This document shows, piece after piece, positions 27,904-37,405 of a stretch of DNA of 64,000 nt. The stretch covers positions 248,001 to 312,000 of the forward strand of contig NZ_ATVA01000011.1 in the NCBI RefSeq assembly GCF_000420485.1, written 5' to 3'. The DNA comes from Paucidesulfovibrio longus DSM 6739. GTDB lineage: Bacteria > Desulfobacterota > Desulfovibrionia > Desulfovibrionales > Desulfovibrionaceae. How positions within the stretch are numbered: position 1 is the first letter of the stretch; every line of letters begins with the position of its first letter. The notes beneath the pieces were generated by a model that had not been told where the DNA came from, ran no database searches, and was given only the letters and a program-made list of their open reading frames with translations. The position numbers and the translations under genes are program-made.

Positions 27904-28380
27904 ATGAAGACGGCGCGATCCTGCCCGCATTGTGGCCGGGAGGTGGAGTTTTATCGAAATCCGCTTCCGACCGTGGACGTGGTCATCCATGTGCCCGGTC
28001 GGGGGGTGGTGCTTGTGGAGCGCGCCAACGAGCCGCACGGCTGGGCCTTGCCCGGCGGTTTCGTGGACTACGGCGAAAGCTGCGAGGCGGCCGCCCTGCG
28101 CGAGGCGCGCGAGGAAACGAGTCTGGACGTGATCCTGACGGGTCTTGTGGGAGTCTATTCCGATCCGTTGCGCGACCCGCGCCACCATACCCTCAGCGTT
28201 GTCTACGCGGCCGCGGCTGCGGACCCTTCCCGGCTGAAGGCGGGAGACGACGCCGCCGGAGTGCGGATATGGCCCCTGGACGACCTGCCCTCCCTGGCAT
28301 TCGACCACGCACGCATTCTTGAAGACTACCGCAGGAGCCTGCCCGGCGCCGCTGCGGACCTGAACCGGAGGCATGGGTGA
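27904..28380 (+). CDS. NUDIX hydrolase with N-terminal CxxC
   Basis: A 158-residue NUDIX protein. The Nudix box is at residues ~51-72 ([10 protein letters not shown]...REAREET), with the final Gly replaced by Thr. A lone CPHC pair at Cys7/Cys10 looks like half of a zinc knuckle. The substrate cannot be read from sequence; ADP-ribose or ADP-glucose-type NDP-sugars are plausible given the glycogen genes that follow. Its stop overlaps the GTG start of glgA (GTGA), so the two are translationally coupled. Confidence 0.88.
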   Translation: MKTARSCPHCGREVEFYRNPLPTVDVVIHVPGRGVVLVERANEPHGWALPGGFVDYGESCEAAALREAREETSLDVILTGLVGVYSDPLRDPRHHTLSVVYAAAAADPSRLKAGDDAAGVRIWPLDDLPSLAFDHARILEDYRRSLPGAAADLNRRHG

Positions 28381-29924
28381 CGGACGAAACCACCAACAGG
28401 CCGCGCATCGTTCTCCTGACCTCGGAGATGTTTCCCTTTTCCAAGAGCGGCGGCCTCGGCGACGTCATGGGGGCGCTGCCCTTGGCCCTGCACTGCAAGG
28501 GGGCCGAGGTCTGCGTGATAACGCCGTTCTATGGCCGCCTGAGCACCGCCGGACACGAGATCCGCCTGGTCCGGTCCGATTGTCCCGTGGGATATCCGTG
28601 GAGCCCCGTCACTGCCGAGATCTACCGCACGGACTACCAGGGCGTGCCGATCTATTTCGTGGCGCGCGGCGAATACTTCGACCGCCGCGCCTACTACAAC
28701 ACCTATGACGGCGATTATTTCGACAATTGCGAACGGTTCACGTTTTTCGTGCGCGCGGCCCTGTCCTGGTGCCGCCAGTTCGAGACGCCCCCCGCCGTGA
28801 TCCATTCCCACGACTGGCAAAGCGCGCTTGCGCCCGTTTTCCTGCATTTCCTGCGGCAGACCGATCCGTTCTGGAAGGACACGAAATCGGTCATGACCAT
28901 CCACAACCTGGCCTTTCAGGGACGGTTCTCCTTTCGGCTTTTCGAAAACTGCGGCCTGCCGGGGGAGGCCTGGAACCTCGACGGCGTCGAGTATTACGGC
29001 GACTTCAACCTGCTCAAGGGCGGCATCGCCTATGCCGACGCCGTGACCACGGTCAGCCCGGCCTATGCGCGCGAGATTCTGTCCCCGGCCTTCGGCTGCG
29101 GGCTGGAAGGAATTCTCCAGAAGCGAAGCGACAGGCTTCGGGGCATTCTGAACGGAGCGGACTATTCGGTCTGGGATCCGGACAGCGACAAATATCTGCC
29201 CTGTGCGTATGCGCCCGAATCCATGGACGGGAAACGCGTCTGCAAGCGCGCCCTGCTGCGGGAGTTCTATCTCGCGGACCAGCTGGAGGACCGGCCCCTG
29301 CTTTGCTTCATCGGCAGGCTGCGAAGGCAGAAGGGCATCGACCTGCTTTTCGAGATCCTTCCGGAGCTGATGCGCAACGAGGTCGGGGTCATCGTCCTCG
29401 GCGAGGGCAATCTTGAGTTCGAAGCCCGGCTCCAGGAACTCGTGGAGCAATACCCCGGCAGACTGGGCGGGGCCATCGGCTATTCCGAGGATCTTGCCCA
29501 CCGCATCCACGCGGGGTCGGACATCTTCCTGATGCCTTCGCGGTACGAGCCCTGCGGCCTGACCCAGATGTACGCGCTGCGCTTCGGCACGCCGCCCGTG
29601 GCCACGGCCGTGGGCGGGCTCATCGATACCATCATCTCGCACCCCAGCCCCTATTGCACGGGCTTCACCTTTGCCAAGCCGGAGCCGGGCCTTTTCCTGG
29701 ACGCGGTGAACCGCGCGCTGCGGCTCTGGAACGACAAGACCGCCTGGCAGGGTATGATGGAGCGGGCCATGCGCCAGGCATTCACCTGGGAGCTGGCCGC
29801 GGAGAAGTACCTCGACCTCTACGCCTCCCTGGGCGCGGAATTCCGGTCCGATGTCGGGCCGGAAGCCTCCCCGGAAGACGAAGCCGTTCTGCAATGCAAC
29901 CCCCGGACGCTCCGGGGCGCATAA
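28377..29924 (+). CDS. glgA: Glycogen synthase
   Basis: A 515-residue GT5 glycogen/starch synthase that transfers glucose from ADP- or UDP-glucose to a growing alpha-1,4-glucan. The N-terminal donor motif [10 protein letters not shown] (Lys23) is present, along with [32 protein letters not shown] and the C-terminal [33 protein letters not shown]. The start is a GTG overlapping the NUDIX stop, 7 bp after CGGAGG. It is followed by the CBM48 protein and glgB. Confidence 0.95.
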   Translation: MTDETTNRPRIVLLTSEMFPFSKSGGLGDVMGALPLALHCKGAEVCVITPFYGRLSTAGHEIRLVRSDCPVGYPWSPVTAEIYRTDYQGVPIYFVARGEYFDRRAYYNTYDGDYFDNCERFTFFVRAALSWCRQFETPPAVIHSHDWQSALAPVFLHFLRQTDPFWKDTKSVMTIHNLAFQGRFSFRLFENCGLPGEAWNLDGVEYYGDFNLLKGGIAYADAVTTVSPAYAREILSPAFGCGLEGILQKRSDRLRGILNGADYSVWDPDSDKYLPCAYAPESMDGKRVCKRALLREFYLADQLEDRPLLCFIGRLRRQKGIDLLFEILPELMRNEVGVIVLGEGNLEFEARLQELVEQYPGRLGGAIGYSEDLAHRIHAGSDIFLMPSRYEPCGLTQMYALRFGTPPVATAVGGLIDTIISHPSPYCTGFTFAKPEPGLFLDAVNRALRLWNDKTAWQGMMERAMRQAFTWELAAEKYLDLYASLGAEFRSDVGPEASPEDEAVLQCNPRTLRGA

Positions 29925-29934
29925 GGAGTGGAAG

Positions 29935-30243
29935 ATGCCGCTTTCCAAGAAATATTTAAAGAGCAAGCCGGTCTGCAAGGTCACCTTCAAGGTGTCCAAG
30001 AGCACGGCGCAGGGGGCCAAGAGGATTTTCCTCGTGGGCGAGTTCAACAAGTGGAACACGAAGAACCTGCCCATGCAGCAGCTCAAGGACAATTCCTTTT
30101 CCGTGACCGTTGACCTCGAAGTGGGCCGGGACTACCAGTATCGGTACCTTACGGATGATGGCGTCTGGCTGAACGATTCCAAGGCCGACCGCTACGAGTA
30201 CAGCGCCTTTGCGGGCGGCGACAATTGCGTGGTCACCACTTGA
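29935..30243 (+). CDS. Stand-alone CBM48/isoamylase-N-type glycogen-binding domain protein
   Basis: A 102-residue protein beginning [20 protein letters not shown] at 29935, after AAGGAGTGGAAG. The body matches the early-set domain seen at the N-terminus of GlgB and in AMPK beta: [20 protein letters not shown], then [34 protein letters not shown]. It has no catalytic domain. Encoded 10 bp after glgA and 47 bp before glgB, it probably binds glycogen or helps recruit the synthase/branching enzyme. Its lone CBM48 form is unusual beside full-length GlgB, which has its own copy. Confidence 0.85.
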   Translation: MPLSKKYLKSKPVCKVTFKVSKSTAQGAKRIFLVGEFNKWNTKNLPMQQLKDNSFSVTVDLEVGRDYQYRYLTDDGVWLNDSKADRYEYSAFAGGDNCVVTT

Positions 30244-30290
30244 GGCATGGCCCGGCTTCTCTTGGTCCGACCGAACAGCAACGAGGAACA

Positions 30291-32186
30291 ATGCCCGAAA
30301 CCACCCGCCCCGTCTATATCGCCCCCTTCGACCTGCATCTCTTCGGCAAGGGCGAGCATTGGGATTTATACCGTATTCTCGGAGCGCACCCCGCCGTGGG
30401 CGAGGACGGCGCTCCGGGCTATCGGTTCGCGGTCTGGGCGCCCAACGCCCGGAGCGTCAGCGTGCTCGGCGCGTTCAACGACTGGACTCCGGGACGGCAC
30501 CCGCTTTTCCCCGTGGGATCCTCGGGCATCTGGGCCGGATTCCTTCCCGAAATAGGGCGCAACGTCTCCTACAAATACGCCGTGGAGCAGCAGGGCGGGC
30601 GGGTGATCTTCAAGACCGACCCCTTTGCCTTGGCCACGGAGTCGCGTCCCGGCAACGCGGCCGTCACCGGGACGCTGGACGGCTACGTCTGGGGCGACGA
30701 GGACTGGATGGAGTCCCGCCGCAAGAACGAGCTGCCCCTGGCGCGTCCCGTGTCGGTCTATGAAGTCCATGCCGGATCGTGGCGCAGGCCGGACGGCAGG
30801 TTCCCCACGTATGCGGAGCTGGGCGACGAGCTGATTCCCTACGTCCTGAACCTGGGGTTCACGCATGTGGAGTTTATGCCCCTGGCGGAGCACCCCCTGG
30901 ACGAATCCTGGGGCTATCAGACTTCCCACTACTTTGCGCCGACCTCCCGTTTCGGCTCGCCCGACGAGTTCCGCTCCCTGGTGGACCGTTTCCATCAGGC
31001 CGGGCTGGGAGTGTTTCTGGACTGGGTGCCCGCGCATTTTCCCAAGGACGAATGGAGCCTGGGCCGCTTCGACGGCACGGCCCTCTACGAGCACCAGGAT
31101 CCGCGCCTGGGCGAGCATCCGGACTGGGGCACCTACATCTTCAACTACGGCCGTTATGAGGTCGCCAACTTCCTGCTCAGCAACGCCCTCTATTGGCTCA
31201 AGGAATTCCACATCGACGGCCTGCGCATCGACGCGGTGGCCTCCATGCTCTACCGGGACTATTCTCGCGAGCACGGCCAGTGGCTGCCGAACCAGTACGG
31301 CGGCAACGAGAACATCGAGGCCATCGAGTTTCTGCGTCGGCTGAACACCGTGGTCCACGCTCATTATCCCGGCGCCTGCGTCATCGCCGAGGAGTCCACC
31401 TCCTGGCCGGGAGTGTCGCGGCCCGTGTATGCGGGCGGACTGGGATTCACCTTCAAATGGAACATGGGCTGGATGAACGACACCCTGGCTTATTTCCGCA
31501 AGCAGCCCATCCATCGTTCGCATCATCACCAGAACCTGACCTTCTCCATGCTGTATGCCTTCACGGAGAATTTCCTCTTGCCCATTTCCCATGACGAGGT
31601 CGTGCACGGCAAGGGCGCGCTGCTTTCCAAGATGCCCGGCGATTCCTGGCAGCAGTTCGCCAACCTGCGGCTTTTTCTGGCCTACCAGTGGGCTCATCCC
31701 GGCAAGAAGCTGCTCTTCATGGGCTGCGAGTTCGGACAGTGGAACGAATGGAATTGCAGCCGCGAACTGGACTGGATTCTTATGACTTTCGACACCCACA
31801 GGGGCGTCTCGCACCTCGTGGGCGACCTGAACAGGCTGCTGCGCGAGCAGCCTGCGCTGCATGCGCACGACCATGACTGGGACGGGTTTCAGTGGCTCGA
31901 TTTTGCGGATCACAACGCCTCGGTGATCAGCTTTTTACGCAAGTCGCCCGGAGCGGCTCCCGTGCTTTGGGTCTTCAACTTCACGCCCGTGCCCCGCGAG
32001 AACTACGCCGTGCCCTGCCCCCTGGAAGGGGAGTGGCGCGAGCGGCTGAACACGGACGCGGGCTGCTATGGCGGCACGAACCTGGGCAACGGCGGCGCGG
32101 TCCTGGCGCGCCCGGAAAACGGCGGCCCCACTCTGCGGCTGACCCTGCCTCCCCTGGCGGCGCTGGCTTTCGTTTACCAGGGCTGA
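30291..32186 (+). CDS. glgB: 1,4-alpha-glucan branching enzyme
   Basis: A 631-residue GH13 enzyme that makes alpha-1,6 branches in glycogen. The start [23 protein letters not shown] at 30291 follows ACGAGGAAC. An N-terminal CBM48 ([20 protein letters not shown]) precedes the catalytic barrel with nucleophile Asp314 ([14 protein letters not shown]), acid/base Glu367 ([15 protein letters not shown]) and stabiliser Asp435 ([11 protein letters not shown]). It lacks the extra N1 domain of longer GlgBs. No glgC or glgP is present in the window. Confidence 0.96.
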   Translation: MPETTRPVYIAPFDLHLFGKGEHWDLYRILGAHPAVGEDGAPGYRFAVWAPNARSVSVLGAFNDWTPGRHPLFPVGSSGIWAGFLPEIGRNVSYKYAVEQQGGRVIFKTDPFALATESRPGNAAVTGTLDGYVWGDEDWMESRRKNELPLARPVSVYEVHAGSWRRPDGRFPTYAELGDELIPYVLNLGFTHVEFMPLAEHPLDESWGYQTSHYFAPTSRFGSPDEFRSLVDRFHQAGLGVFLDWVPAHFPKDEWSLGRFDGTALYEHQDPRLGEHPDWGTYIFNYGRYEVANFLLSNALYWLKEFHIDGLRIDAVASMLYRDYSREHGQWLPNQYGGNENIEAIEFLRRLNTVVHAHYPGACVIAEESTSWPGVSRPVYAGGLGFTFKWNMGWMNDTLAYFRKQPIHRSHHHQNLTFSMLYAFTENFLLPISHDEVVHGKGALLSKMPGDSWQQFANLRLFLAYQWAHPGKKLLFMGCEFGQWNEWNCSRELDWILMTFDTHRGVSHLVGDLNRLLREQPALHAHDHDWDGFQWLDFADHNASVISFLRKSPGAAPVLWVFNFTPVPRENYAVPCPLEGEWRERLNTDAGCYGGTNLGNGGAVLARPENGGPTLRLTLPPLAALAFVYQG

Positions 32187-32249
32187 CCCCCTCCGTTTCG
32201 CGGGGACGGCGAGAAAGTGCTTTTCTCGGCTGCCGCGAATCCGTAATCT

Positions 32250-33317
32250 ATGCGGATGAATACCATCCTGATCACGCTGGGCGACACGGGCGGGCTTGGG
32301 CCGGAACTGGTGGTGCGCCACTTCCTTGAGGCGGCTTCTGACCCCTGCGGCCTGGAGGCGGCGGGCCAGGGCGACGCGGGCGGGGATTCCTGCGACATCG
32401 GCTTACGCTATCTGCTGCTCGGCCCGGAATCGGCCCTGCGGACGCATCTGGGTGCCGGAGAACCTTTCTGGACGCGGCTGGAAGCGCCGGAAGAGCTCTT
32501 GGAGCTGGGGCCGGGAGTCTATCTTTTCGAGCCGGAGGAGCTCGCCGGGCTGGCCTGCCCCCTGGGCACGCCGAGCGTGGCGGGCGGAACCTGCGCCGGG
32601 GTGAGCCTGGAGCTGGCCGTGCGCCTTCTGCGGGACGGAATCGGCCAGGGACTCTGCACCTGCCCGCTGAACAAGGCCATGCTCCAGGATGCGGGCTTCG
32701 ATTTTCCCGGCCATACTGAATTTTTGGCCGAGCGCCTGGGCGTGGGGCGCGAGAACGTCTGCATGCATCTGGGCGGACCGGTGCTGCGCGTCAGCCTCGT
32801 GACCACCCACCCGCGATTGCGGGACGTGGCCGACTTGATCACCCAAGAGCGCATTTTGCACTGTCTGCGGCTGACGGCCGCGCACATGCGCGCTCTGGGC
32901 GTGGCCGGACCCATCGCGGTCTGCGGGTTGAACCCGCACGCGGGCGAGTCCGGGAAGATCGGAAGCGAGGAAATCGAGATCATCGCTCCCGCGCTGGAAG
33001 TGGTCCGCGCCGAGGGGCTGGACGTGGTCGGTCCCCTGCCGGGCGATACGGTTTTCCATTTCGCCGCGCGCGGAGCCTATGCGGCTGTCCTGGCCATGTA
33101 CCACGACCAGGGCCTGGCCCCGCTGAAGCTGATGCATTTTTCAGAGGCCGTGAACGTGACCCTGGGCTTGCCGTATCCGCGCACGTCTCCGGACCACGGC
33201 ACGGGGTACGATCTGGCGGGCAAAGGCTCGGCCAGCCTGGAGAGCTTCCGGGCCGCCTTGCGGATGGTCGAGCGCATGGTGGAGGTGCGGGAAGAGGTTC
33301 GGGCCGTGGCCGAATGA
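32250..33317 (+). CDS. pdxA: 4-hydroxythreonine-4-phosphate dehydrogenase-family protein PdxA
   Basis: A 355-residue PdxA-family dehydrogenase of pyridoxal-5'-phosphate synthesis. Family motifs: GHTEFLAERLGV, LNPHAGESGKIGSEEIE, MYHDQGLAPLKLMHF and RTSPDHGTGYDLAGKG (metal-binding His residues). The N-terminal motif reads GDTGGLGPEL instead of the common GDPAGIGPE, and a ~25-residue Gly/Asp-rich stretch (DPCGLEAAGQGDAGGDSC) follows it. ATG codons at 32250 and 32256 are both possible starts. A PdxA2-type role on phosphothreonate or similar acids cannot be excluded. Confidence 0.85.
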   Translation: MRMNTILITLGDTGGLGPELVVRHFLEAASDPCGLEAAGQGDAGGDSCDIGLRYLLLGPESALRTHLGAGEPFWTRLEAPEELLELGPGVYLFEPEELAGLACPLGTPSVAGGTCAGVSLELAVRLLRDGIGQGLCTCPLNKAMLQDAGFDFPGHTEFLAERLGVGRENVCMHLGGPVLRVSLVTTHPRLRDVADLITQERILHCLRLTAAHMRALGVAGPIAVCGLNPHAGESGKIGSEEIEIIAPALEVVRAEGLDVVGPLPGDTVFHFAARGAYAAVLAMYHDQGLAPLKLMHFSEAVNVTLGLPYPRTSPDHGTGYDLAGKGSASLESFRAALRMVERMVEVREEVRAVAE

Positions 33318-33341
33318 CCGATTCGGGCGTTCGCCGCCGGG

Positions 33342-34553
33342 TCAGACGTTCATGGCGAGCCGGGCCGCGGCCTCGCCCGCGCGTTTGCCGTAGACCTGGG
33401 TGGCGGTGACCATGGCTCCGCCGAGGCGGTTGGCCCCGTGCATGCCCGTGGCGCATTCGCCGCAGGCGAACAGGCCCGGCAGGGGCTGATCGGTTCCGGC
33501 GGCCAAAACGGCTCCGTGGGCGTTGATGAGCGCGCCGCCGTTGCCCGCGTGGGCGAAGAGCGCGGCCTCCTCCCAGTCCCCCTTGCCGATCTTGACCCGC
33601 ACCACGCCGCGTTCGTTCGCCTGGGCCTGGAGCCACTGGTCCATGCCGTAGTCGTGGACCTCTTCCCCTTCGTATTCCACCGGTCCCCAGGCCGCGGGGC
33701 AATGCGTGCGGCGCGCGTCCGCCAGGGCCAGCACCTTGGCCGAGGGCGCGACCTCCCGGCCGTCCGGGGTCATGGCCACGGCGTCCGGCCCGGCGATTTC
33801 CGCCGGGGAGCGAAAGCGCAGTTCCGGCAGACTCATCCAGAAATATTGCAGATAGTCCGTGTTTTCCATGCGCGCTCCGGCGTCCTGGAGCATCTGCCAG
33901 GAAAGACCGGGATTGCCCGGTCCGGCCGTGTGCCGTTCGGCCAGAGGGGCGGGGCCGCCCAAGGCCATGACCACTGCCTTGGCCCGGATAAGAATCGGAT
34001 CGCCTATGCCGTCTGCCTCGGAGCCGGGCCTGGGGCGCAGTCGCGCTCCGGCGACGCGTCCGGATTCGATCTCCAGGCCGAGCACCTCCAAACCGGACCG
34101 GAACCTGACGCCGAGGCCGACGGCCTTGTCCTGAAAGAGTCCGTGCGCGTGCGCCAGATCGTCGAAGACCGCTGCCCTCGGAAACGGGCTGAAGCAGCCG
34201 TTGCGGCGCAGCAGCCTGCCGTCCGCGCCGTAGCGGAATTTCAGGCCCAGGGCTTCCAGTTCGCGGAAGCGCGGTTCGGCCTCGTTGGCCAGGATCTGAA
34301 CGAGAGCATGATCGACCATGCCCGGACTGGCCAGCCAGACGGCCTCGCGCACGAAACGCTCTCGTTCGCGCTCGCCCAGGGGCAGCTGCATGCCGAGATT
34401 GCCGTTGCGGTTGGCAAAGGAGGAGCCCGAAGGACCGGGCAGCAGCGTGGCCAGCGTCACCTCCAGTCCGGGGCAGGCTTCGGCTGCGGCCCAGGCGGCC
34501 CGGAGTCCCGCGAGGCCTGCGCCGAGAATGAGAACATCGGTGCGACTATGCAT
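33342..34553 (-). CDS. FAD-binding protein of the succinate dehydrogenase/L-aspartate oxidase superfamily
   Basis: A 403-residue flavoprotein. The dinucleotide motif LILGAGLAGLRAAWAAAEA is at the N-terminus, and the second FAD motif PLPGLFACGECATGMHGANRLGGAMVTATQVYGKRAGEAAA ends the protein. It therefore has the FAD and capping domains but stops where NadB, SdhA and AprA continue into a C-terminal helical domain (usual lengths 520-650). The catalytic HxxxR-type region cannot be assigned by eye. It is convergent with pdxA (24 bp apart) and stands alone. Substrate unknown. Confidence 0.8.
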   Translation of the reverse strand: MHSRTDVLILGAGLAGLRAAWAAAEACPGLEVTLATLLPGPSGSSFANRNGNLGMQLPLGERERERFVREAVWLASPGMVDHALVQILANEAEPRFRELEALGLKFRYGADGRLLRRNGCFSPFPRAAVFDDLAHAHGLFQDKAVGLGVRFRSGLEVLGLEIESGRVAGARLRPRPGSEADGIGDPILIRAKAVVMALGGPAPLAERHTAGPGNPGLSWQMLQDAGARMENTDYLQYFWMSLPELRFRSPAEIAGPDAVAMTPDGREVAPSAKVLALADARRTHCPAAWGPVEYEGEEVHDYGMDQWLQAQANERGVVRVKIGKGDWEEAALFAHAGNGGALINAHGAVLAAGTDQPLPGLFACGECATGMHGANRLGGAMVTATQVYGKRAGEAAARLAMNV

Positions 34554-34644
34554 GACGGCAGGGTAAGGGAAAAACTCCCGGGAGGGAAGGGGATGAGCGG
34601 GCTTTGCGCTGCGATGTCATGGAATTGCGGGCGGATGCGCAGGC

Positions 34645-34677
34645 GAGAAGAAACAAGGAAGCCGCCCGAAGGCGGCT
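34645..34677 (-). terminator. Terminator of the HD-ddl-waaA-kdsB-carA-TPR operon
   Basis: On the minus strand, stem AGCCGCC / GGCGGCT with a TTCG loop is followed by a T-rich stretch (TCCTTGTTTCTT). It lies 25 bp beyond the stop of the TPR gene. Confidence 0.6.
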
Positions 34678-34701
34678 GCCGGTCTGCTGCTGAAAGCGGA
34701 T

Positions 34702-35499
34702 CTAAATCTTTTTCAAGGCGTATTGCCGCATCTTTTCCGCCTCTTTGAAGGCGGGATTGATGCCCAGTGCCTTTTCCGCCGCGTCCTTCATCTTGGCCCA
34801 CTGCCGCCAGTCGAAATAGAGGCGGCCGAGGTTGAAGTAGAGGTATTCGTCCTTGTCCGTGTATTCCAACGCCTTGAGATAATAACGTTCCGCCGCGTCG
34901 AACTGCTTGAGCTTGCGCAGCACGATGCCGATCCGGTTGTAAAGGAACAGGGCCTGGGGATCGTTTTTGAGCGCGTCTTCAAGCAGGCCGAGGGCGTCGT
35001 CGTAAAGGTCGGCCTTGAGATAGCGGTCCGCGATGTCGGCCTTGAGTTCCGTGTCGCCCTTGAAGGTGCGCATCAGGCCGTTGAAGGTGCTGCGGGCCTT
35101 GTCGATGGCCTTGGCGTCCAGGAAGGCCTGGCCTTTTTCCAGCTCTTCGGCCTTGACGTGTTCCTTGTTGGCGATCTCGTGCTGGGCTTCCTCGGTGACG
35201 TGGTTTTCCAGTTCGCCCACGAGTTCGAGCATGGTCTGGTAGAGTTTCTTCTCGTCGCCCGGTTTGTAGGGGATGACCAGCGGATAGAGCCGCCGCAGTT
35301 CCTTGTCCTGGTTCAGGGTGTACACCGCCTGCTCGATGAGCACCGAGAACTCGTCCCGCTCGTTTTTCATCAGCGGGTTTTTCAGGATGGTCAGCAGCGC
35401 CTGGGTGACCGCCTGGGCGGCGGCCATGGGTTTTCCCTGCTTGAGCAGGCCGTTGACCTCGGTCAGACGCTTGCGTGCTTTGATCAGTTCGACGGACAT
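34702..35499 (-). CDS. Tetratricopeptide-repeat protein, cytoplasmic
   Basis: A 265-residue soluble protein. The N-terminal ~120 residues are helical with an uncharacterised pattern (MSVELIKARKRLTEVNGLLKQGKPMAAAQAV). Residues ~120-260 contain four TPR-like units, e.g. YDDALGLLEDALKNDPQALFLYNRIGIVL and FDAAERYYLKALEYTDKDEYLYFNLGRLYFDW. It is the last gene of a minus-strand run, 28 bp after carA. The role is not known; it is likely an adaptor. Confidence 0.78.
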   Translation of the reverse strand: MSVELIKARKRLTEVNGLLKQGKPMAAAQAVTQALLTILKNPLMKNERDEFSVLIEQAVYTLNQDKELRRLYPLVIPYKPGDEKKLYQTMLELVGELENHVTEEAQHEIANKEHVKAEELEKGQAFLDAKAIDKARSTFNGLMRTFKGDTELKADIADRYLKADLYDDALGLLEDALKNDPQALFLYNRIGIVLRKLKQFDAAERYYLKALEYTDKDEYLYFNLGRLYFDWRQWAKMKDAAEKALGINPAFKEAEKMRQYALKKI

Positions 35500-35526
35500 G
35501 CCGCTCCTATGAAAACAAAGGCCTGG

Positions 35527-36648
35527 TTATTTTCCGGTTTCCTGCCGGACCAGATCCCGGAAGCGGGCGAAGAAGTAGCCGCTGTCGTGCGGACCGGGCG
35601 CGGCCTCCGGGTGGAACTGAATGGCGATGATGGGCTTGTCGCGATGGGCAAAGCCTTCCAAGGTGTCGTCGTTCAGATTCCTGTGCGTCATCTTAAGATG
35701 ATTCAGACCGGAAATGTCAACGCAAAAGCCGTGGTTTTGAGAGGAAATCTCGATTTTTTCCGATTCCAGGTCCATGACCGGGTGGTTGCAGCCGTGGTGG
35801 CCGAAGCCGAGCTTGAAGGTCGTTCCGCCCAGGGCCAGGCCGAGAATCTGGTGTCCGAGGCAGATTCCCGCCACGGGCAGATCCTGGCAGAAGTCCCGCG
35901 TGGCCTCGACCGCACCCGTGACCACCGCAGGGTCGCCGGGACCGTTGGAAAGAAAAATGGCGTCCGGCTCAAGCGCACGGGCCTCGGCCGCGCTCATGGA
36001 CGAAGGCACGGTGAGCTGCACGAACCCCTGGGCCGCGAGCAGGCGGTGAATGTTCCACTTGATGCCGAAGTCGTAGACGATGACGCGCGGGCCGCCTTCG
36101 GGCCAGGCGAAGTCCTTCAGGTTCACGGGAACCGGTCCCTGGTCGGTCCAGAGGTAGGGCTCGGTGGTGGAGACGCGGTCGGCCAGGTTCAGGCCCTCCA
36201 TGGGGGCGAGCCCCTTGGCCCGGCGCACCAGCTCCGCGGCGTCGTCAACCGAGGTGGAGATGACGCCGCGCATGGCGCCGTGAATGCGCAGGTGGCGGGT
36301 CAGGGCGCGCGTGTCCACGCCTTCGATGCCGGGAATGCCCGCTTCGCGGAGATAGTCGGGCAGGGACTTGTGGGCGCGCCAGTTGCTCGGCTGCTTGCAG
36401 CATTCCTTGACGATGAACCCGGCGACCTGGACCTTGGGGGATTCCACGTCTTCGACGTTCACGCCGTAGTTGCCGATCAGCGGGTAGGTCATGCAGACCA
36501 TCTGGCCGGTGTAGGAGGGGTCGGTGAGGACTTCCTGGTACCCGGTCATGCCGGTGTTGAAGATGACCTCGCCGCCCGCTTCGATGGGGCCGGTGAAGGA
36601 TTCGCCCGGAAAGAGGGTGCCGTCTTCGAGGGCAAGGATCGCTTTCAT
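35527..36648 (-). CDS. carA: Carbamoyl-phosphate synthase small subunit
   Basis: A 373-residue glutamine amidotransferase subunit that supplies ammonia to CarB for carbamoyl phosphate (pyrimidines and arginine). The class I triad is visible: Cys263 ([15 protein letters not shown]), and the His and Glu of [14 protein letters not shown]. The N-terminal half has [20 protein letters not shown] and [12 protein letters not shown]. Its ATG overlaps the kdsB stop (ATGA). carB is not in the window. Confidence 0.96.
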   Translation of the reverse strand: MKAILALEDGTLFPGESFTGPIEAGGEVIFNTGMTGYQEVLTDPSYTGQMVCMTYPLIGNYGVNVEDVESPKVQVAGFIVKECCKQPSNWRAHKSLPDYLREAGIPGIEGVDTRALTRHLRIHGAMRGVISTSVDDAAELVRRAKGLAPMEGLNLADRVSTTEPYLWTDQGPVPVNLKDFAWPEGGPRVIVYDFGIKWNIHRLLAAQGFVQLTVPSSMSAAEARALEPDAIFLSNGPGDPAVVTGAVEATRDFCQDLPVAGICLGHQILGLALGGTTFKLGFGHHGCNHPVMDLESEKIEISSQNHGFCVDISGLNHLKMTHRNLNDDTLEGFAHRDKPIIAIQFHPEAAPGPHDSGYFFARFRDLVRQETGK

Positions 36649-37388
36649 AATTGCTCCCTGAGGATGTTCGTAACTCCGGCCAGATCCTCTTCGCGGTCCA
36701 CGCCGTGGCAGGCGTGCCGCGTCAGGCTGACCCGGATGGGGATGCCGTTCTCCAAGAGCCGGAGCTGCTCCAGCTTTTCCCTGCGTTCCAGGGCGCCCGG
36801 AGGCAGGGCCGCGAAGGCCCGCAGCGCTTCCATGCGGAAGGCGTAAAGCCCGATGTGCAGCAGGTAGCCGTCGCCCGAACCGTCGCGGTCGAAGGGGATG
36901 GCCGATCTGGAAAAATAAAGCGCGTTGCCGTTCGTGGCAAGGGCCACCTTGACGCGGTCCGGCGAGGCGGCCTCTGCGGCGTCGATGCGTCCGGCCAGCG
37001 TGGCCACGCGCACCTCCGGCTCGCGGAACGGGCGCAGCAGGTCCGTGAGCATGGCCGGTTCCAGGCAGGGTTCGTCGCCCTGGATGTTGGCCACCACCGC
37101 GTCCGGCTCGACTCCGATCAGCTCGGCCGCTTCCAGAACGCGGTCCGTGCCGCTGGCGTGGTCGGGCCGCGTCATGACGGCGGGCACGCCAAGTTCTTCC
37201 GCCTTGGCCCGGATGCGCTCGTCGTCCGTGGCCAGGAGCACGCGCGCCAGCTCAGGGCAGCGCCGCGCCCGGTCGTAGACGTGCCAGAACATGGGCTTGC
37301 CCAGGATGTCCGCCAGGGGTTTGCCCGGAAGGCGCGAGGAGGCGTAGCGCGCGGGAATGATGCCGTAGCATTTCGGAAATTCTTTCAT
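36645..37388 (-). CDS. kdsB: 3-deoxy-manno-octulosonate cytidylyltransferase
   Basis: A 247-residue enzyme that activates Kdo as CMP-Kdo for lipopolysaccharide core synthesis. The nucleotide-binding start [33 protein letters not shown] at 37388 is diagnostic; [11 protein letters not shown] and [17 protein letters not shown] follow. It lies 17 bp downstream of waaA, which uses its product, and overlaps carA by 4 bp. Confidence 0.96.
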   Translation of the reverse strand: MKEFPKCYGIIPARYASSRLPGKPLADILGKPMFWHVYDRARRCPELARVLLATDDERIRAKAEELGVPAVMTRPDHASGTDRVLEAAELIGVEPDAVVANIQGDEPCLEPAMLTDLLRPFREPEVRVATLAGRIDAAEAASPDRVKVALATNGNALYFSRSAIPFDRDGSGDGYLLHIGLYAFRMEALRAFAALPPGALERREKLEQLRLLENGIPIRVSLTRHACHGVDREEDLAGVTNILREQL

Positions 37389-37405
37389 TGGGCCGGTTGC
37401 GCTTC

